NCBI RefSeq assembly: GCF_000717745.1
Contig: NZ_JOBH01000031.1
Location: forward strand, 1-32,299
Source of the DNA: Streptomyces violens
GTDB lineage: Bacteria > Actinomycetota > Actinomycetes > Streptomycetales > Streptomycetaceae
Direction: 5' to 3'
DNA: 32,299 nt
This document shows positions 24,027-30,903 of this stretch, one piece after another (position 1 is the first letter of the stretch; every line of letters begins with the position of its first letter). The notes below the pieces were generated by a model. The model had not been told where the DNA came from, made no database searches, and saw nothing but the letters and a program-made list of their open reading frames with translations. Made by a program: the position numbers and the translations under genes.

Positions 24027-25558
24027 GCCTCCTCCTCGCCCGACCGCAGCGGCAGCCCGATCGTGAAGACGGCGCCGCCCTCCGGGGAGTTGGCCGCACG
24101 CAGGGTGCCACCGTGCAGTCGTACGTTCTCCATGGCGATCGCCAGCCCCAGGCCGCTGCCCTCGGAGCGGGCGCGGGCCGAGTCCGCCTTGTAGAAGCGG
24201 TCGAAGACGTGCGGCAGCACCTCCGGGTCGATGCCCGGCCCGTTGTCCGCCACCTCGATCTCCAGCCGGCCGTCCTCCGGGGCGCGCAGCCGTACCGCGA
24301 CGGGCTCGCCCCCGTGGTGCAGCGCGTTGCCGACCAGATTGGCGACCACCACGTCCAGCCGGCGCGGGTCCAGCCGGGCCCGCACGTCCGCCGCCAGATC
24401 GGTCGTCACCCGGTCCTGCCACGCCCTGGCCTGCAGCGTCTTGCGGATCGCCTCGGCGACGTCCACGTCGTACACATGGAGCGCCGCGGCACCCGCGTCG
24501 AACCGCGACACCTCCATCAGGTCCTCCACCATGCGGGCCAGTTTGCCGGTCTCCTGGCTGATCAGCCGCACCGCCGACGCGGTGTCCGGGTCCAGCTCCC
24601 CGGCCTCCGCGTCCTCGTCCAGTACGTCCGTGACCGCGCTCATCGCGGCGAGCGGCGTGCGCAGCTCGTGCGAGACGTCCGCCGCGAACCGCCGCGAGTT
24701 GGACTCCAGCCGGCGCAGCTCCGCGACGTTCTCCTCCAGGTGCGCCGCCATGTCGTTGAACGTACGGGACAGCTCGGCCAGTTCGTCCCCGCCCTTGACC
24801 TCCAGCCGGGTGTCCAGCTTGCCCTCGGCGAGCCGCCCGGCCGCCTGCCGCAGCTTGCGGACCGGCCGCAGCACGCCGCGGGCCGCGAACAGCGCCGGTA
24901 CGAGGGCCAGCGCCAGCACCGGCAACGCGCCCCGCTGCGCGGCGCTCACCAGCTCCTCGACGTTCGCCTCCTCGGCGCGCAGCGGCACCCGGGCGTACAC
25001 GGACAGCTTGGACGGGGCGTGATCGTGTGCCCGGGTGACCGGCATGCCGATCAGCAGCCACGGCTCGCCGTCGCGCTCGACCCGCTGGAACGCCGGTACA
25101 TGGCGCTGCTCCACGGACTCCCGCAGCGCGTCCGGCACCGCCACGTTCGCGTCCGAGCCCTCGCCCGGTACGCCCTCGTAGTCCGCCTCGACGTCCCAGT
25201 CCCGGGCCTTGCCGGACCGGTCGAGCTGCCGGGTGAACTCGTCGAGGTCGGCCCTGCTGGGCGGCACGGGCAGGTCGGGTGCGAGCGAATTGATCTGAGC
25301 CCGCAGATCGTTGATGGCCGTGTCCTGCGAGCGCTCCAGGATCGCGTTCCGCGCCTCCCGGTACGTGAGCGCGGCAGTCGTCAGCGCGCTCACGGCCGCG
25401 ACCAGCAGAAACGCTACGACGAGCCGGGCCCGCAGGCCACGCAGCAACTGCCGCAGCCGGGTCCGGCGGCTCTCCGCGGAGGGTGCGACAGGCGCGTCCG
25501 TTCCTGTATTCGTTCCGGTCTCCCTGCCCGTCTCCGCTCCCGTTTTCGTTCCCGTCAC
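24023..25558 (-). CDS. Sensor histidine kinase (HAMP-HisKA-HATPase)
   Basis: 511 aa. TM1 is at about 45-66, an extracytoplasmic sensor region at about 67-208, TM2 at about 209-229 and HAMP at about 230-285. The phospho-acceptor H297 is in FAADVSHELRTPL. Then come the N box (NLVGNALHHGG), G1 (VADNGPGI), F box (FDRFYKAD) and G2 (GSGLGLAI). The gene is linked to the regulator upstream and lipoprotein downstream by GTGA overlaps. The GTG at 25558 is chosen because it overlaps the regulator stop. The first 20 residues are an unusual Thr-Gly repeat. The signal sensed is unknown; the layout resembles Streptomyces envelope-stress pairs. Confidence 0.92.
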   Translation of the reverse strand: MTGTKTGAETGRETGTNTGTDAPVAPSAESRRTRLRQLLRGLRARLVVAFLLVAAVSALTTAALTYREARNAILERSQDTAINDLRAQINSLAPDLPVPPSRADLDEFTRQLDRSGKARDWDVEADYEGVPGEGSDANVAVPDALRESVEQRHVPAFQRVERDGEPWLLIGMPVTRAHDHAPSKLSVYARVPLRAEEANVEELVSAAQRGALPVLALALVPALFAARGVLRPVRKLRQAAGRLAEGKLDTRLEVKGGDELAELSRTFNDMAAHLEENVAELRRLESNSRRFAADVSHELRTPLAAMSAVTDVLDEDAEAGELDPDTASAVRLISQETGKLARMVEDLMEVSRFDAGAAALHVYDVDVAEAIRKTLQARAWQDRVTTDLAADVRARLDPRRLDVVVANLVGNALHHGGEPVAVRLRAPEDGRLEIEVADNGPGIDPEVLPHVFDRFYKADSARARSEGSGLGLAIAMENVRLHGGTLRAANSPEGGAVFTIGLPLRSGEEEA

Positions 25559-26262
25559 AGCGGGCCGAAGCGGTAGCCGAAGCCGCGGACCGTCTGGACG
25601 TACCGCGGGCTGCGCGGGGTGTCCTCGATCTTCGTCCGCAGCCGCATCACACACGCGTCCACCAGCCGCGCGTCCCCGTGGTAGCTGTGCTCCCACACAT
25701 GCTCCAGCAGCTGCTGACGGCTGAACACCTGCCCCGGCGCCGCCGACAGGAACAGCAGCAGCTTCATCTCCGACGGTGCCAGCGCCAGGTCCTGGCCGTT
25801 CTTGGCCACCACCAGCCCGGCCCGGTCCACGACCAGTTCGCCGTGCGCCTCCACCGGTACCGGACCCGGCTCGGGCGGCCCGGCGTCTCCCAGCGCGGGC
25901 GGCGCCGTACGCCGCAGCACCGCCCGTATACGGGCCTCCAGCACCTCGCCCCGGGCGGGCTTCACGATGTAGTCGTCCGCACCCGCCTCCAGGCCGAGCA
26001 CCACATCGAGGTCGTCGCCGCGCGCCGTGAGCATGATGATCGGCAGCTGCCGGTCGGCCCGGATACGGCGGCACACCTCGAAGCCGTCCTTGCCCGGCAG
26101 CATCAGGTCCAGCAGCACGATGTCGGGCCGGAAGGCCGGCAGCGTGGTCAGCCCCTCCTCGCCGCTGGCCGCGGCCGCCACCTCGTGGCCGCGCCGCCGC
26201 AGCGCGAGCGAGACTCCGTGCCGAACGGCGGCGTCGTCCTCGATGAGCAGTACTCGTGGCAT
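25555..26262 (-). CDS. OmpR/PhoB-family response regulator
   Basis: 235 aa. The receiver domain carries E8-D9-D10 acidic residues, phospho-acceptor D52 (LLDLMLPG), T79 (MLTA) and K101 (IVKPA). The C-terminal winged helix (about 138-235) has SRQQLLEHVW, VDACVMRLRTKIE and the usual GFGYRF end. It is the first gene of the regulator-kinase-lipoprotein operon. No convincing Shine-Dalgarno precedes ATG 26262, whereas GATACT lies 6 nt upstream of it, so a leaderless transcript is possible. Confidence 0.92.
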   Translation of the reverse strand: MPRVLLIEDDAAVRHGVSLALRRRGHEVAAAASGEEGLTTLPAFRPDIVLLDLMLPGKDGFEVCRRIRADRQLPIIMLTARGDDLDVVLGLEAGADDYIVKPARGEVLEARIRAVLRRTAPPALGDAGPPEPGPVPVEAHGELVVDRAGLVVAKNGQDLALAPSEMKLLLFLSAAPGQVFSRQQLLEHVWEHSYHGDARLVDACVMRLRTKIEDTPRSPRYVQTVRGFGYRFGPL

Positions 26263-26293
26263 GTGACCAGTATCGGTACGTTTCTTGACGGGT
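26263..26293 (-). promoter_or_regulatory. Candidate leaderless promoter and repeat before the response regulator
   Basis: On the minus strand GATACT ends 6 nt before the ATG, the position expected for a -10 of a leaderless mRNA. TACCGA occurs twice, 20 bp apart, in the 35 nt upstream; the downstream copy touches the -10. Such direct repeats may be the regulator's own binding site. No good -35 was found. Confidence 0.33.
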
Positions 26294-26339
26294 CGGTAAC
26301 AGGGGCGGTTCGGCGGCTCTTGGGGCTCGCTCGGTTCGC

Positions 26340-26750
26340 TCAGCCCTCGCCGCCGAGGAGCTCCGCGAGGCCGCCGTCCACGTCGAGCCGCTCCTCCCCG
26401 GCGGGCACCGCCTCGTAGGCGCGTGCCAGGAAGAGCCGGATGTCGGCAGAGCTCATCTGGACCATCGCGACGCCGTCCGCCACGTGCAGCTCCAGTACGG
26501 TCCGGTCGTCGCCGAGCGGCCGCACCCGTACGTCGCCGGTGCCGGCCGCCCCGCGCAGCCCCTGGGAGAGCAGCTCCCGCGCGAACGTCCATTCCACCGC
26601 GGCGCCGTCCAGCGAGATCTCCGGCGGAAAGGTCATCCGCACGGCCAGCGGGTCGGCCGGGTGGTAGTGCAGGGTGGCGGGCACCGGGCGCGACCCCGGC
26701 GCGGTCGCGATCAGACGGACCTGTACGGCTTGGTCGATGGCGCTCTGCAT
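26340..26750 (-). CDS. SsgA-like sporulation/cell-division regulator (SALP), copy 1
   Basis: 136 aa, typical SALP length. Family landmarks are L-x-Y at the first strands, DPLAVRMTF, VEWTFARELLSQGL, GTGDVRV and the late FLARAYEAVPAGEE. SALPs are confined to sporulating actinomycetes and help place septa and control peptidoglycan synthesis and spore separation, acting with SsgB and FtsZ. ATG 26750 has AGGGAG 8 nt upstream. It shares clear sequence similarity with the copy at 27078-27491 and lies 77 bp before the response regulator on the same strand. Which named SALP it matches cannot be told here. Confidence 0.87.
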   Translation of the reverse strand: MQSAIDQAVQVRLIATAPGSRPVPATLHYHPADPLAVRMTFPPEISLDGAAVEWTFARELLSQGLRGAAGTGDVRVRPLGDDRTVLELHVADGVAMVQMSSADIRLFLARAYEAVPAGEERLDVDGGLAELLGGEG

Positions 26751-26800
26751 CGCGGCTGCTCCCTTACGGCTGTCGGGTCGTGATGGTGGCCGGGCGTGCA

Positions 26801-26841
26801 CACGGCTCACTCTGCTAGACGCAGTGCCCGGGTGAGCCGTG
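26801..26841. repeat. 10-bp inverted repeat (cruciform or terminator/operator)
   Basis: CACGGCTCAC (26801-26810) and GTGAGCCGTG (26832-26841) are perfectly complementary across a 21-nt loop. The loop itself contains a small CTGC-TAGAC-GCAG hairpin. It lies about 50 bp upstream of SALP copy 1, probably within its 5' leader, and more than 230 bp past the stop of copy 2. Confidence 0.6.
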
Positions 26842-26854
26842 CATGTGACAGGGG

Positions 26855-26891
26855 TGTGATCTATGTCATGTCAGGTGTGAACCGTGTCATC
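26855..26891. promoter_or_regulatory. Two tandem Crp-like dyads upstream of SALP copy 1
   Basis: TGTGATCTATGTCATG (26855-26870) and TGTGAACCGTGTCATC (26876-26891) share TGTGAnCnnTGTCAT and are 21 bp apart, two helical turns. Each contains GTG-N6-GTCAT, one base off the reported Streptomyces Crp motif GTG-N6-GNCAC. They are 105-140 bp upstream of the SALP start. Binding by Crp is inferred; another factor with a similar site is possible. Confidence 0.5.
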
Positions 26892-26972
26892 TGGGGGAGG
26901 CGCCCACATTCGGCCACCTCCCGGTCTGCTGTGTCAGATACGGGATATCAGGTGTTCCTACTGGTCACGCAC

Positions 26973-27052
26973 CCGGGTCCCGCCTTTCCCGCCCGGACCC
27001 TGCCCTGCACGTCCGGGTTCCGCCGTTCCTGCCCGGGTTCCGCCTCTGCGCA
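26973..27052. repeat. Four-unit degenerate 20-bp tandem repeat
   Basis: Units begin at 26973, 26993, 27013 and 27033. Each starts CCGG, then R-YCC/TTC-like bases and GCC, for example CCGGGTTCCGCCGTTCCTGC. Units 3 and 4 share the first 12 bases exactly; unit 2 is the most diverged. The array ends 25 bp from the stop of SALP copy 2, in its 3' region. It has no hairpin character. Confidence 0.65.
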
Positions 27053-27077
27053 CTTGCCCATCCGGGGGAGGCCGTCT

Positions 27078-27491
27078 TCACGCCTCGCGCAGCAGTGCCG
27101 CGAGGTCGGCGTCCACGTCCAGGAAGCGGGGCTCGGCGCCGCGCGGCACCACGAGGTACGCACTCGCCAGGAAGCGCCGGAGATCGGCGGAGGCGAACCG
27201 CACCATCGCCATGCCGTCGGCGGCGTGGAACTCCAGCATCGTGTGGCGCGGCCCGCACGGCCAGGCGTGCACGTCGCCCTCCCCGGCCGGCCCCAGCAGC
27301 CCCGCCGCCAGCAGATCGCGGCCGAACGTCCAGCGGACCTCCGCGCCGTCCAGCGAGGCCGCGGCCGGGAAAATCGCCTGGACGGCGAACGGATCGGTGC
27401 TCTTGTAGCGCAGACGGGCGAGGACGGCGCGCGACTGCGGTGCCGTCGCGATGAGGCCGGCCTGAACAGCGTGGTCGATGATGTCCGGCAT
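27078..27491 (-). CDS. SsgA-like sporulation/cell-division regulator (SALP), copy 2
   Basis: 137 aa. It aligns with copy 1 along its whole length: LIATAPxSR near the start, L-x-Y, DPFAVQAIF, VRWTFGRDLLAAGL, GEGDVHAWP, MVRFASADLRRFLASAY. The family role is in sporulation septation and cell-wall remodelling. AGGGAG sits 7 nt before the ATG. Copies 1 and 2 face the same way, so they are likely a local duplication that has since diverged; copy 2 lacks some charged residues of the VR-x-TF motif. Confidence 0.87.
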   Translation of the reverse strand: MPDIIDHAVQAGLIATAPQSRAVLARLRYKSTDPFAVQAIFPAAASLDGAEVRWTFGRDLLAAGLLGPAGEGDVHAWPCGPRHTMLEFHAADGMAMVRFASADLRRFLASAYLVVPRGAEPRFLDVDADLAALLREA

Positions 27492-27582
27492 CGTCGGCTC
27501 CCTGGTGTCTGTCCGGTGCGGTTCCTTGCCTGTACGACATCTATGACGGCCGCATCGTTACGGCAGTGCACCGGATTTCCGC

Positions 27583-27596
27583 GTGAGCTGCGTCAC
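27583..27596. promoter_or_regulatory. Crp-like site upstream of SALP copy 2
   Basis: GTG-AGCTGC-GTCAC matches GTG-N6-GNCAC, the reported Streptomyces Crp motif, with no mismatch. It lies 92-105 bp before the SALP copy-2 start. Similar one-mismatch sites precede copy 1. Confidence 0.5.
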
Positions 27597-27804
27597 GGCC
27601 CCCGAGGGAAGCGGACAACCGCTCCTCACACCGACCGCGCGCCGCCTCCCGGGGACAGCGGCCGGGGGCAGGACGCTTGCGCTCTCCGCCGGCTTCCGTA
27701 CGCATTCCGGCGCCCGGGACGACCACCGGATACGCCGAACGTACCGGCCACCGCGGCCGGACATGCGTACGCCACTCCGGAGCGGCGCGGAGCGGTGCGG
27801 TGTC

Positions 27805-27831
27805 GGCGGCCGGTCGTACGACCGGTAGCCG
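27805..27831 (-). terminator. Palindromic hairpin after the DUF2630 gene
   Basis: CCGGTCGTACGACCGG (27810-27825) is a perfect 16-bp palindrome, with GGC and GCC pairing outside it. It starts 9 bp beyond the DUF2630 stop codon. TACGACCGGTA also occurs twice, at 27817 and 27836, the second copy covering the stop codon. A terminator is the simplest reading; a regulator site is the alternative. Confidence 0.55.
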
Positions 27832-27834
27832 TTC

Positions 27835-28080
27835 CTACGACCGGTACTGCTCCACCTGGGACGACGGGCGGACGGCCGCCTCGTCCGGGTTCTGCCCGAA
27901 CTCGCTCTTGGCGCGCCGCTGCCGCAGCAGGTCCCAGCACTGGTTGAGCTCCCGTTCCAGCGCCGCCAGCTGCGTACGCTCCTCGTCACCGCCGGTCTCC
28001 TCGGTGGCGATGCGCTCACGCAGCGCCTTCTCGGTCTCCACCATCGCCGCGATACGGGAGAGGATCTCCTGCTGGTCCAT
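27835..28080 (-). CDS. DUF2630 small protein
   Basis: 81 aa, acidic and helical, probably a coiled-coil hairpin: EILSRIAAMVETEKALRERI, then ERTQLAALERELNQCWDLL, ending in RRAKSEFGQNPDEA. These are hallmarks of the actinobacterial DUF2630 family, whose function is unknown. TGAGGAG lies about 7 nt before the ATG. It follows the MarR gene on the same strand after a structured spacer, so it likely has its own promoter. Confidence 0.85.
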   Translation of the reverse strand: MDQQEILSRIAAMVETEKALRERIATEETGGDEERTQLAALERELNQCWDLLRQRRAKSEFGQNPDEAAVRPSSQVEQYRS

Positions 28081-28139
28081 GGGTCACTCCTCACTACCGG
28101 ACAAGCCCCTGGGCCCTACGGCTCACTGTAGGAAGCGGC

Positions 28140-28197
28140 GCACCCGGCCGCGATTCGGCGTGACGAGGCTTTGCCGTGCCGACCGGGGGCCGGGTGC
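28140..28197 (-). terminator. Large hairpin after the MarR gene
   Basis: GCACCCGGCC (28140-28149) and GGCCGGGTGC (28188-28197) are perfectly complementary across a 38-nt loop, which has smaller CGGC/GCCG pairs inside. It begins 22 bp beyond the MarR stop. It is probably a transcription terminator or a structured 3' UTR. Confidence 0.5.
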
Positions 28198-28218
28198 CTC
28201 GGCGGCCCGGGGCCGCTC

Positions 28219-28725
28219 TCAGGTGCGTGGGGCGCCCAGCCGTCCTTCGAGGTGCAACAACAGGTCGGAGAGGGTCGTGGACAGGTTCCCCAGTTCCTCG
28301 CCGGACAGCCCGGACAGCAGGCTGGACTCGAACGAGAGCTGATCGGGCAGCAGCCGGTCGATCAGCTCGCGGCCCTGGTCGGTGAGGCTGAGATGGGCGA
28401 CCCTGCGGTCGCGAGAGTCGGCGCGCCGGGCGACCAGCCCGCGCTCCTCCAGCAGCCGCAGCCGCTTGGTGACGGCGGCGCCCGACGCGAACGTCTCCCG
28501 CGCGAGCTGCCCCGGCGTCAGCTCGCGTCCGGTCCGCCGCAACGTGCCGAGCAGATCGAATTCCGCGCGGGTCAGCCCCTCCTGCACGAGCGGAGCGTCC
28601 ACCGCCTGCTGGAGCAGCGCGGAGCAGCGGTTGAGCCGTCCGATCACGGCCATCGGCCCGGTGTCGAGACCGGGATGCACCTGCTGCCACTGCCGCAGCA
28701 CCCCTGCGACGATGTCCTCGGCCAC
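28219..28725 (-). CDS. MarR-family transcriptional regulator
   Basis: 168 aa. The winged helix is clear: LTRAEFDLLGTLRRTG, TPGQLARETFASGAAVTKRL, then the wing with DSRDRRVAHLSLTDQGREL. Helices at both ends would form the dimer interface. GTG at 28725 is chosen since AAGGAG lies 8 nt upstream; a longer form from 28794 has no such site. It follows the FUSC exporter gene by 126 bp on the same strand. MarR proteins often control an adjacent exporter in response to aromatic compounds, so the exporter gene is the expected target. Confidence 0.88.
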   Translation of the reverse strand: MAEDIVAGVLRQWQQVHPGLDTGPMAVIGRLNRCSALLQQAVDAPLVQEGLTRAEFDLLGTLRRTGRELTPGQLARETFASGAAVTKRLRLLEERGLVARRADSRDRRVAHLSLTDQGRELIDRLLPDQLSFESSLLSGLSGEELGNLSTTLSDLLLHLEGRLGAPRT

Positions 28726-28851
28726 GCTCAGCTCTCCTTCGTCCGCCGTTCTTCCGCGCCCATTCTGCCCACGGGGCGCGTACCCGTGTCTCACGCCGTG
28801 GTCCGGTTCGTACGCCTGTTACTGCTGCTGGCCCTTTGGACCACTGGACCG

Positions 28852-30738
28852 CTACGCCGCCAGCGTCGGTGCGGTGAGGCGCCGTACGAGGCGGGCGAGG
28901 GTGCGGTGGCCGTCGCGCTCCGTGAGGGCGACGCGCTCGGCGGGCAGGGCGCGCTGCCACCACTCGCCGGAGGCGACCTCGACGGCCTCGCGCAGCTCGA
29001 CCAGCGCCGCGGCGAGCCGGTCACGGGCCCACCCCATCTCGTGTCCCACCTCGTGCCCCGCCGCGTGGTCGTCCGGCAGATCCGCGTCGAGCACCGCGGC
29101 CGCCGCTTCCCGGGCCGCGACGACACGGGCCACCGCGGCCTCGATGCGGTCGGTGGCGCGCCGGTTGGTCACCAGTACGCAGCAGATCAGGCCGATGACC
29201 GCGCCGACCACCGTGTCCACCCACCGGTCGCGCACGAGGACGCCCGCGGGCATCGCGTTGCCGAAGGAGGTGAGCAGCAGCGCCATCGGGGTGACGCAGA
29301 CCGAGCCGAGCCAGTAGTTGCGGGGAATCCACGCCTCCGCGCCGATCTGGAAGAGGAGCACCAGCAGCACCATCGCCAGGTGACCGGTGTGGATCACCGG
29401 CAGCAGCGCGGTGAAGAGCAGCAGCCCGAGGAGGTTGCCCAGGGCGCGCTGAACGGCGCGCTGCCAGGAGAGCGTGGTGTTGGCCTGGAAGACCGAGGCC
29501 GCGGTGACCACCGCCCAGTACGGGTGCTCGGAGCCGATGGCCATGGAGGCCCAGCCCGCGAGCGTACAGCCGATCATGACGCGCACCCCGATCGGCAACA
29601 GCGGCGAACCGGGCCGCAGCTGCTCCAGCACGGGCCGGAAGCCGCGCAGGTGGCGCAGATGATCGGGGGAGGGGCGACGCAGCTGAGCGGGGGAGGGCCG
29701 ACGCAGACCGGCCGCGCCGCCGTCCCGCCCGGAGCCGGCGCCGGTCCGGGCCAGCGCTTCCTGGTCCGCACCGGCCATTGCCGCCTGGTCGGCGGCGATG
29801 CCCGCCAGTTCCGCGGTCTGCCCGGCGTCCAGTGCGACCTCGGGGAGCGGCCGGCCGCGGCGCAGGTCCTGCGCCCAGGCATCGAAGCGCGCGGCGTCCG
29901 CGGCGCGGGTCCCGGCGGCCGGCTCGGCCAGGGCGGATTCGGCCTGAATGAGCAGGCGCTCCAGACGGGCCCTGGCGTCGTACTTGGCCGCACTGCGGGC
30001 CGGTACGAGGAACAGTGTCTGCCACGCGGCGTTGACCGCGGCCGCGGTGGCGTGGCGGGGGCCGGCGGCCTCGGGCGCGGCACGCAGCAGCCCGGCCGCG
30101 GCCTCCAGCGCCCGCGCCGTGGCGATCCGCTGCGGCCCCTCCGGCCGTACGAGCGCGGGCGCCATGCACACCAGCCATGCGACGGCGCCGCCCGCGACGG
30201 CGAGCAGCAGGTGGAAGGGGATCAGGCCCGGCCGCTGCGGCACGAAGAAGGCCGAGGCCGAGATGAAGGTGATGATGAGGTTGCCGGGCGGTCCGATACG
30301 GGTCGCGTCGCACATCATCTTGTGCACCGCCGCCAGCGCCGAGGCGATCAGTACGAGCAGCATGGTGTTGCCGATGAAGGCGGAGCTGACCAGGCCGACG
30401 GCAAGGCTGGCGATCATGGAAAGGACCACCCAGGCGACGGTCCGGGCCCGCGCGGCATACGGCTTGCTGTGCCCGTAGAGCGCACACATCGCACCGGCCG
30501 AGGTGTAAAGGACCAGGTCCATCCGGTCCAGGGCGAGCAGCGTCAGATCGGGTACGGCGACGGCGACGGCCGCACTGAACGCGGGCTTGTGCCAGTGCCG
30601 CGCCTCCATCGGCCGCCGCAGCCGCACGGTGCTCTTGACCGGCAGCGGCCGCGCCCGAATAACGCTCTTCGTCTCGTTCTTGGTGTCGCTCTTCGTGCCC
30701 TTTTGTCTCAGTCGCGTCGGTCCAGCATGCTTGCCCAT
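28852..30738 (-). CDS. FUSC-family membrane protein (fusaric-acid-resistance / aromatic exporter type)
   Basis: 628 aa. Two blocks of membrane helices (about 50-200 and 385-540) are separated by a soluble region of nearly 190 aa rich in Ala and Arg. The second block contains the FUSC signature region (YWAVVTAASVFQANTTLSWQ and RALGNLLGLLL). Family members export aromatic acids or affect envelope permeability. The short N-terminal tail is basic. The ATG at 30738 has no clear Shine-Dalgarno, and the upstream DNA is markedly AT-rich with a dyad centred on ACTAGT. The MarR gene downstream suggests local regulation. Confidence 0.85.
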   Translation of the reverse strand: MGKHAGPTRLRQKGTKSDTKNETKSVIRARPLPVKSTVRLRRPMEARHWHKPAFSAAVAVAVPDLTLLALDRMDLVLYTSAGAMCALYGHSKPYAARARTVAWVVLSMIASLAVGLVSSAFIGNTMLLVLIASALAAVHKMMCDATRIGPPGNLIITFISASAFFVPQRPGLIPFHLLLAVAGGAVAWLVCMAPALVRPEGPQRIATARALEAAAGLLRAAPEAAGPRHATAAAVNAAWQTLFLVPARSAAKYDARARLERLLIQAESALAEPAAGTRAADAARFDAWAQDLRRGRPLPEVALDAGQTAELAGIAADQAAMAGADQEALARTGAGSGRDGGAAGLRRPSPAQLRRPSPDHLRHLRGFRPVLEQLRPGSPLLPIGVRVMIGCTLAGWASMAIGSEHPYWAVVTAASVFQANTTLSWQRAVQRALGNLLGLLLFTALLPVIHTGHLAMVLLVLLFQIGAEAWIPRNYWLGSVCVTPMALLLTSFGNAMPAGVLVRDRWVDTVVGAVIGLICCVLVTNRRATDRIEAAVARVVAAREAAAAVLDADLPDDHAAGHEVGHEMGWARDRLAAALVELREAVEVASGEWWQRALPAERVALTERDGHRTLARLVRRLTAPTLAA

Positions 30739-30756
30739 GCAAAAAGGTTAGCAGGT

Positions 30757-30798
30757 ATTTTACTAGTGAAGAATTGGATCAAGGAGGGTCAAGGAGGG
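30757..30798 (-). promoter_or_regulatory. AT-rich promoter/operator region of the FUSC gene
   Basis: On the minus strand: TAAAAT (30762-30757) is a good -10. The dyad TT-N-ACTAGT-N-AA (30759-30770) overlaps it, a suitable MarR operator position. Further upstream, TCAAGGAGGG is duplicated exactly (30779-30788, 30789-30798); on the minus strand this supplies two -35-like boxes, TTGATC (30782-30777) and TTGACC (30792-30787). Their spacers to the -10, 14 and 24 bp, are both off the ideal. Confidence 0.5.
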
Positions 30799-30821
30799 CG
30801 CTCACGGTGAGGGTCGGGAGA

Positions 30822-30861
30822 GGCGGGCAGCCCGAAGGGCGGTCACCGCGGGCTGCCCGCC
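30822..30861 (-). terminator. 13-bp hairpin terminator after the small secreted protein gene
   Basis: GGCGGGCAGCCCG (30822-30834) and CGGGCTGCCCGCC (30849-30861) are perfectly complementary around a 14-nt loop. It starts 43 bp past the stop of the small secreted protein gene and stands between it and the FUSC promoter. Confidence 0.75.
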
Positions 30862-30903
30862 GGCCCCCGCCAGCCAGCCGTTACGTACCGTGCGTCCTCA
30901 TCA

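Larger units (their letters stand above)
26751..27077. other. 327-bp intergenic region between the two SALP genes
   Basis: No gene is visible. From the copy-1 side it holds a 10-bp cruciform (26801-26841), two tandem Crp-like dyads (26855-26891) and a four-unit 20-bp degenerate repeat (26973-27052) close to the copy-2 stop. The shared heptamer ATCTATG at 26859-26865 reads CATAGAT on the minus strand and may be part of a -10. Confidence 0.7.
27492..27834. other. 343-bp intergenic region upstream of SALP copy 2
   Basis: No gene is supported; open frames here have no ribosome-binding site or recognisable product. It holds the putative promoter of SALP copy 2 (CTGCCG, 17-bp spacer, TAGATG on the minus strand, the -10 at about 27544-27539), an exact Crp-like motif at 27583-27596, and the palindromic 3' region of the DUF2630 gene at 27805-27831. 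Confidence 0.6.

Noticed and set aside
28171..30810. 879-codon plus-strand open frame
   Set aside because: Antisense to the MarR and FUSC genes; domain evidence is on the minus strand.
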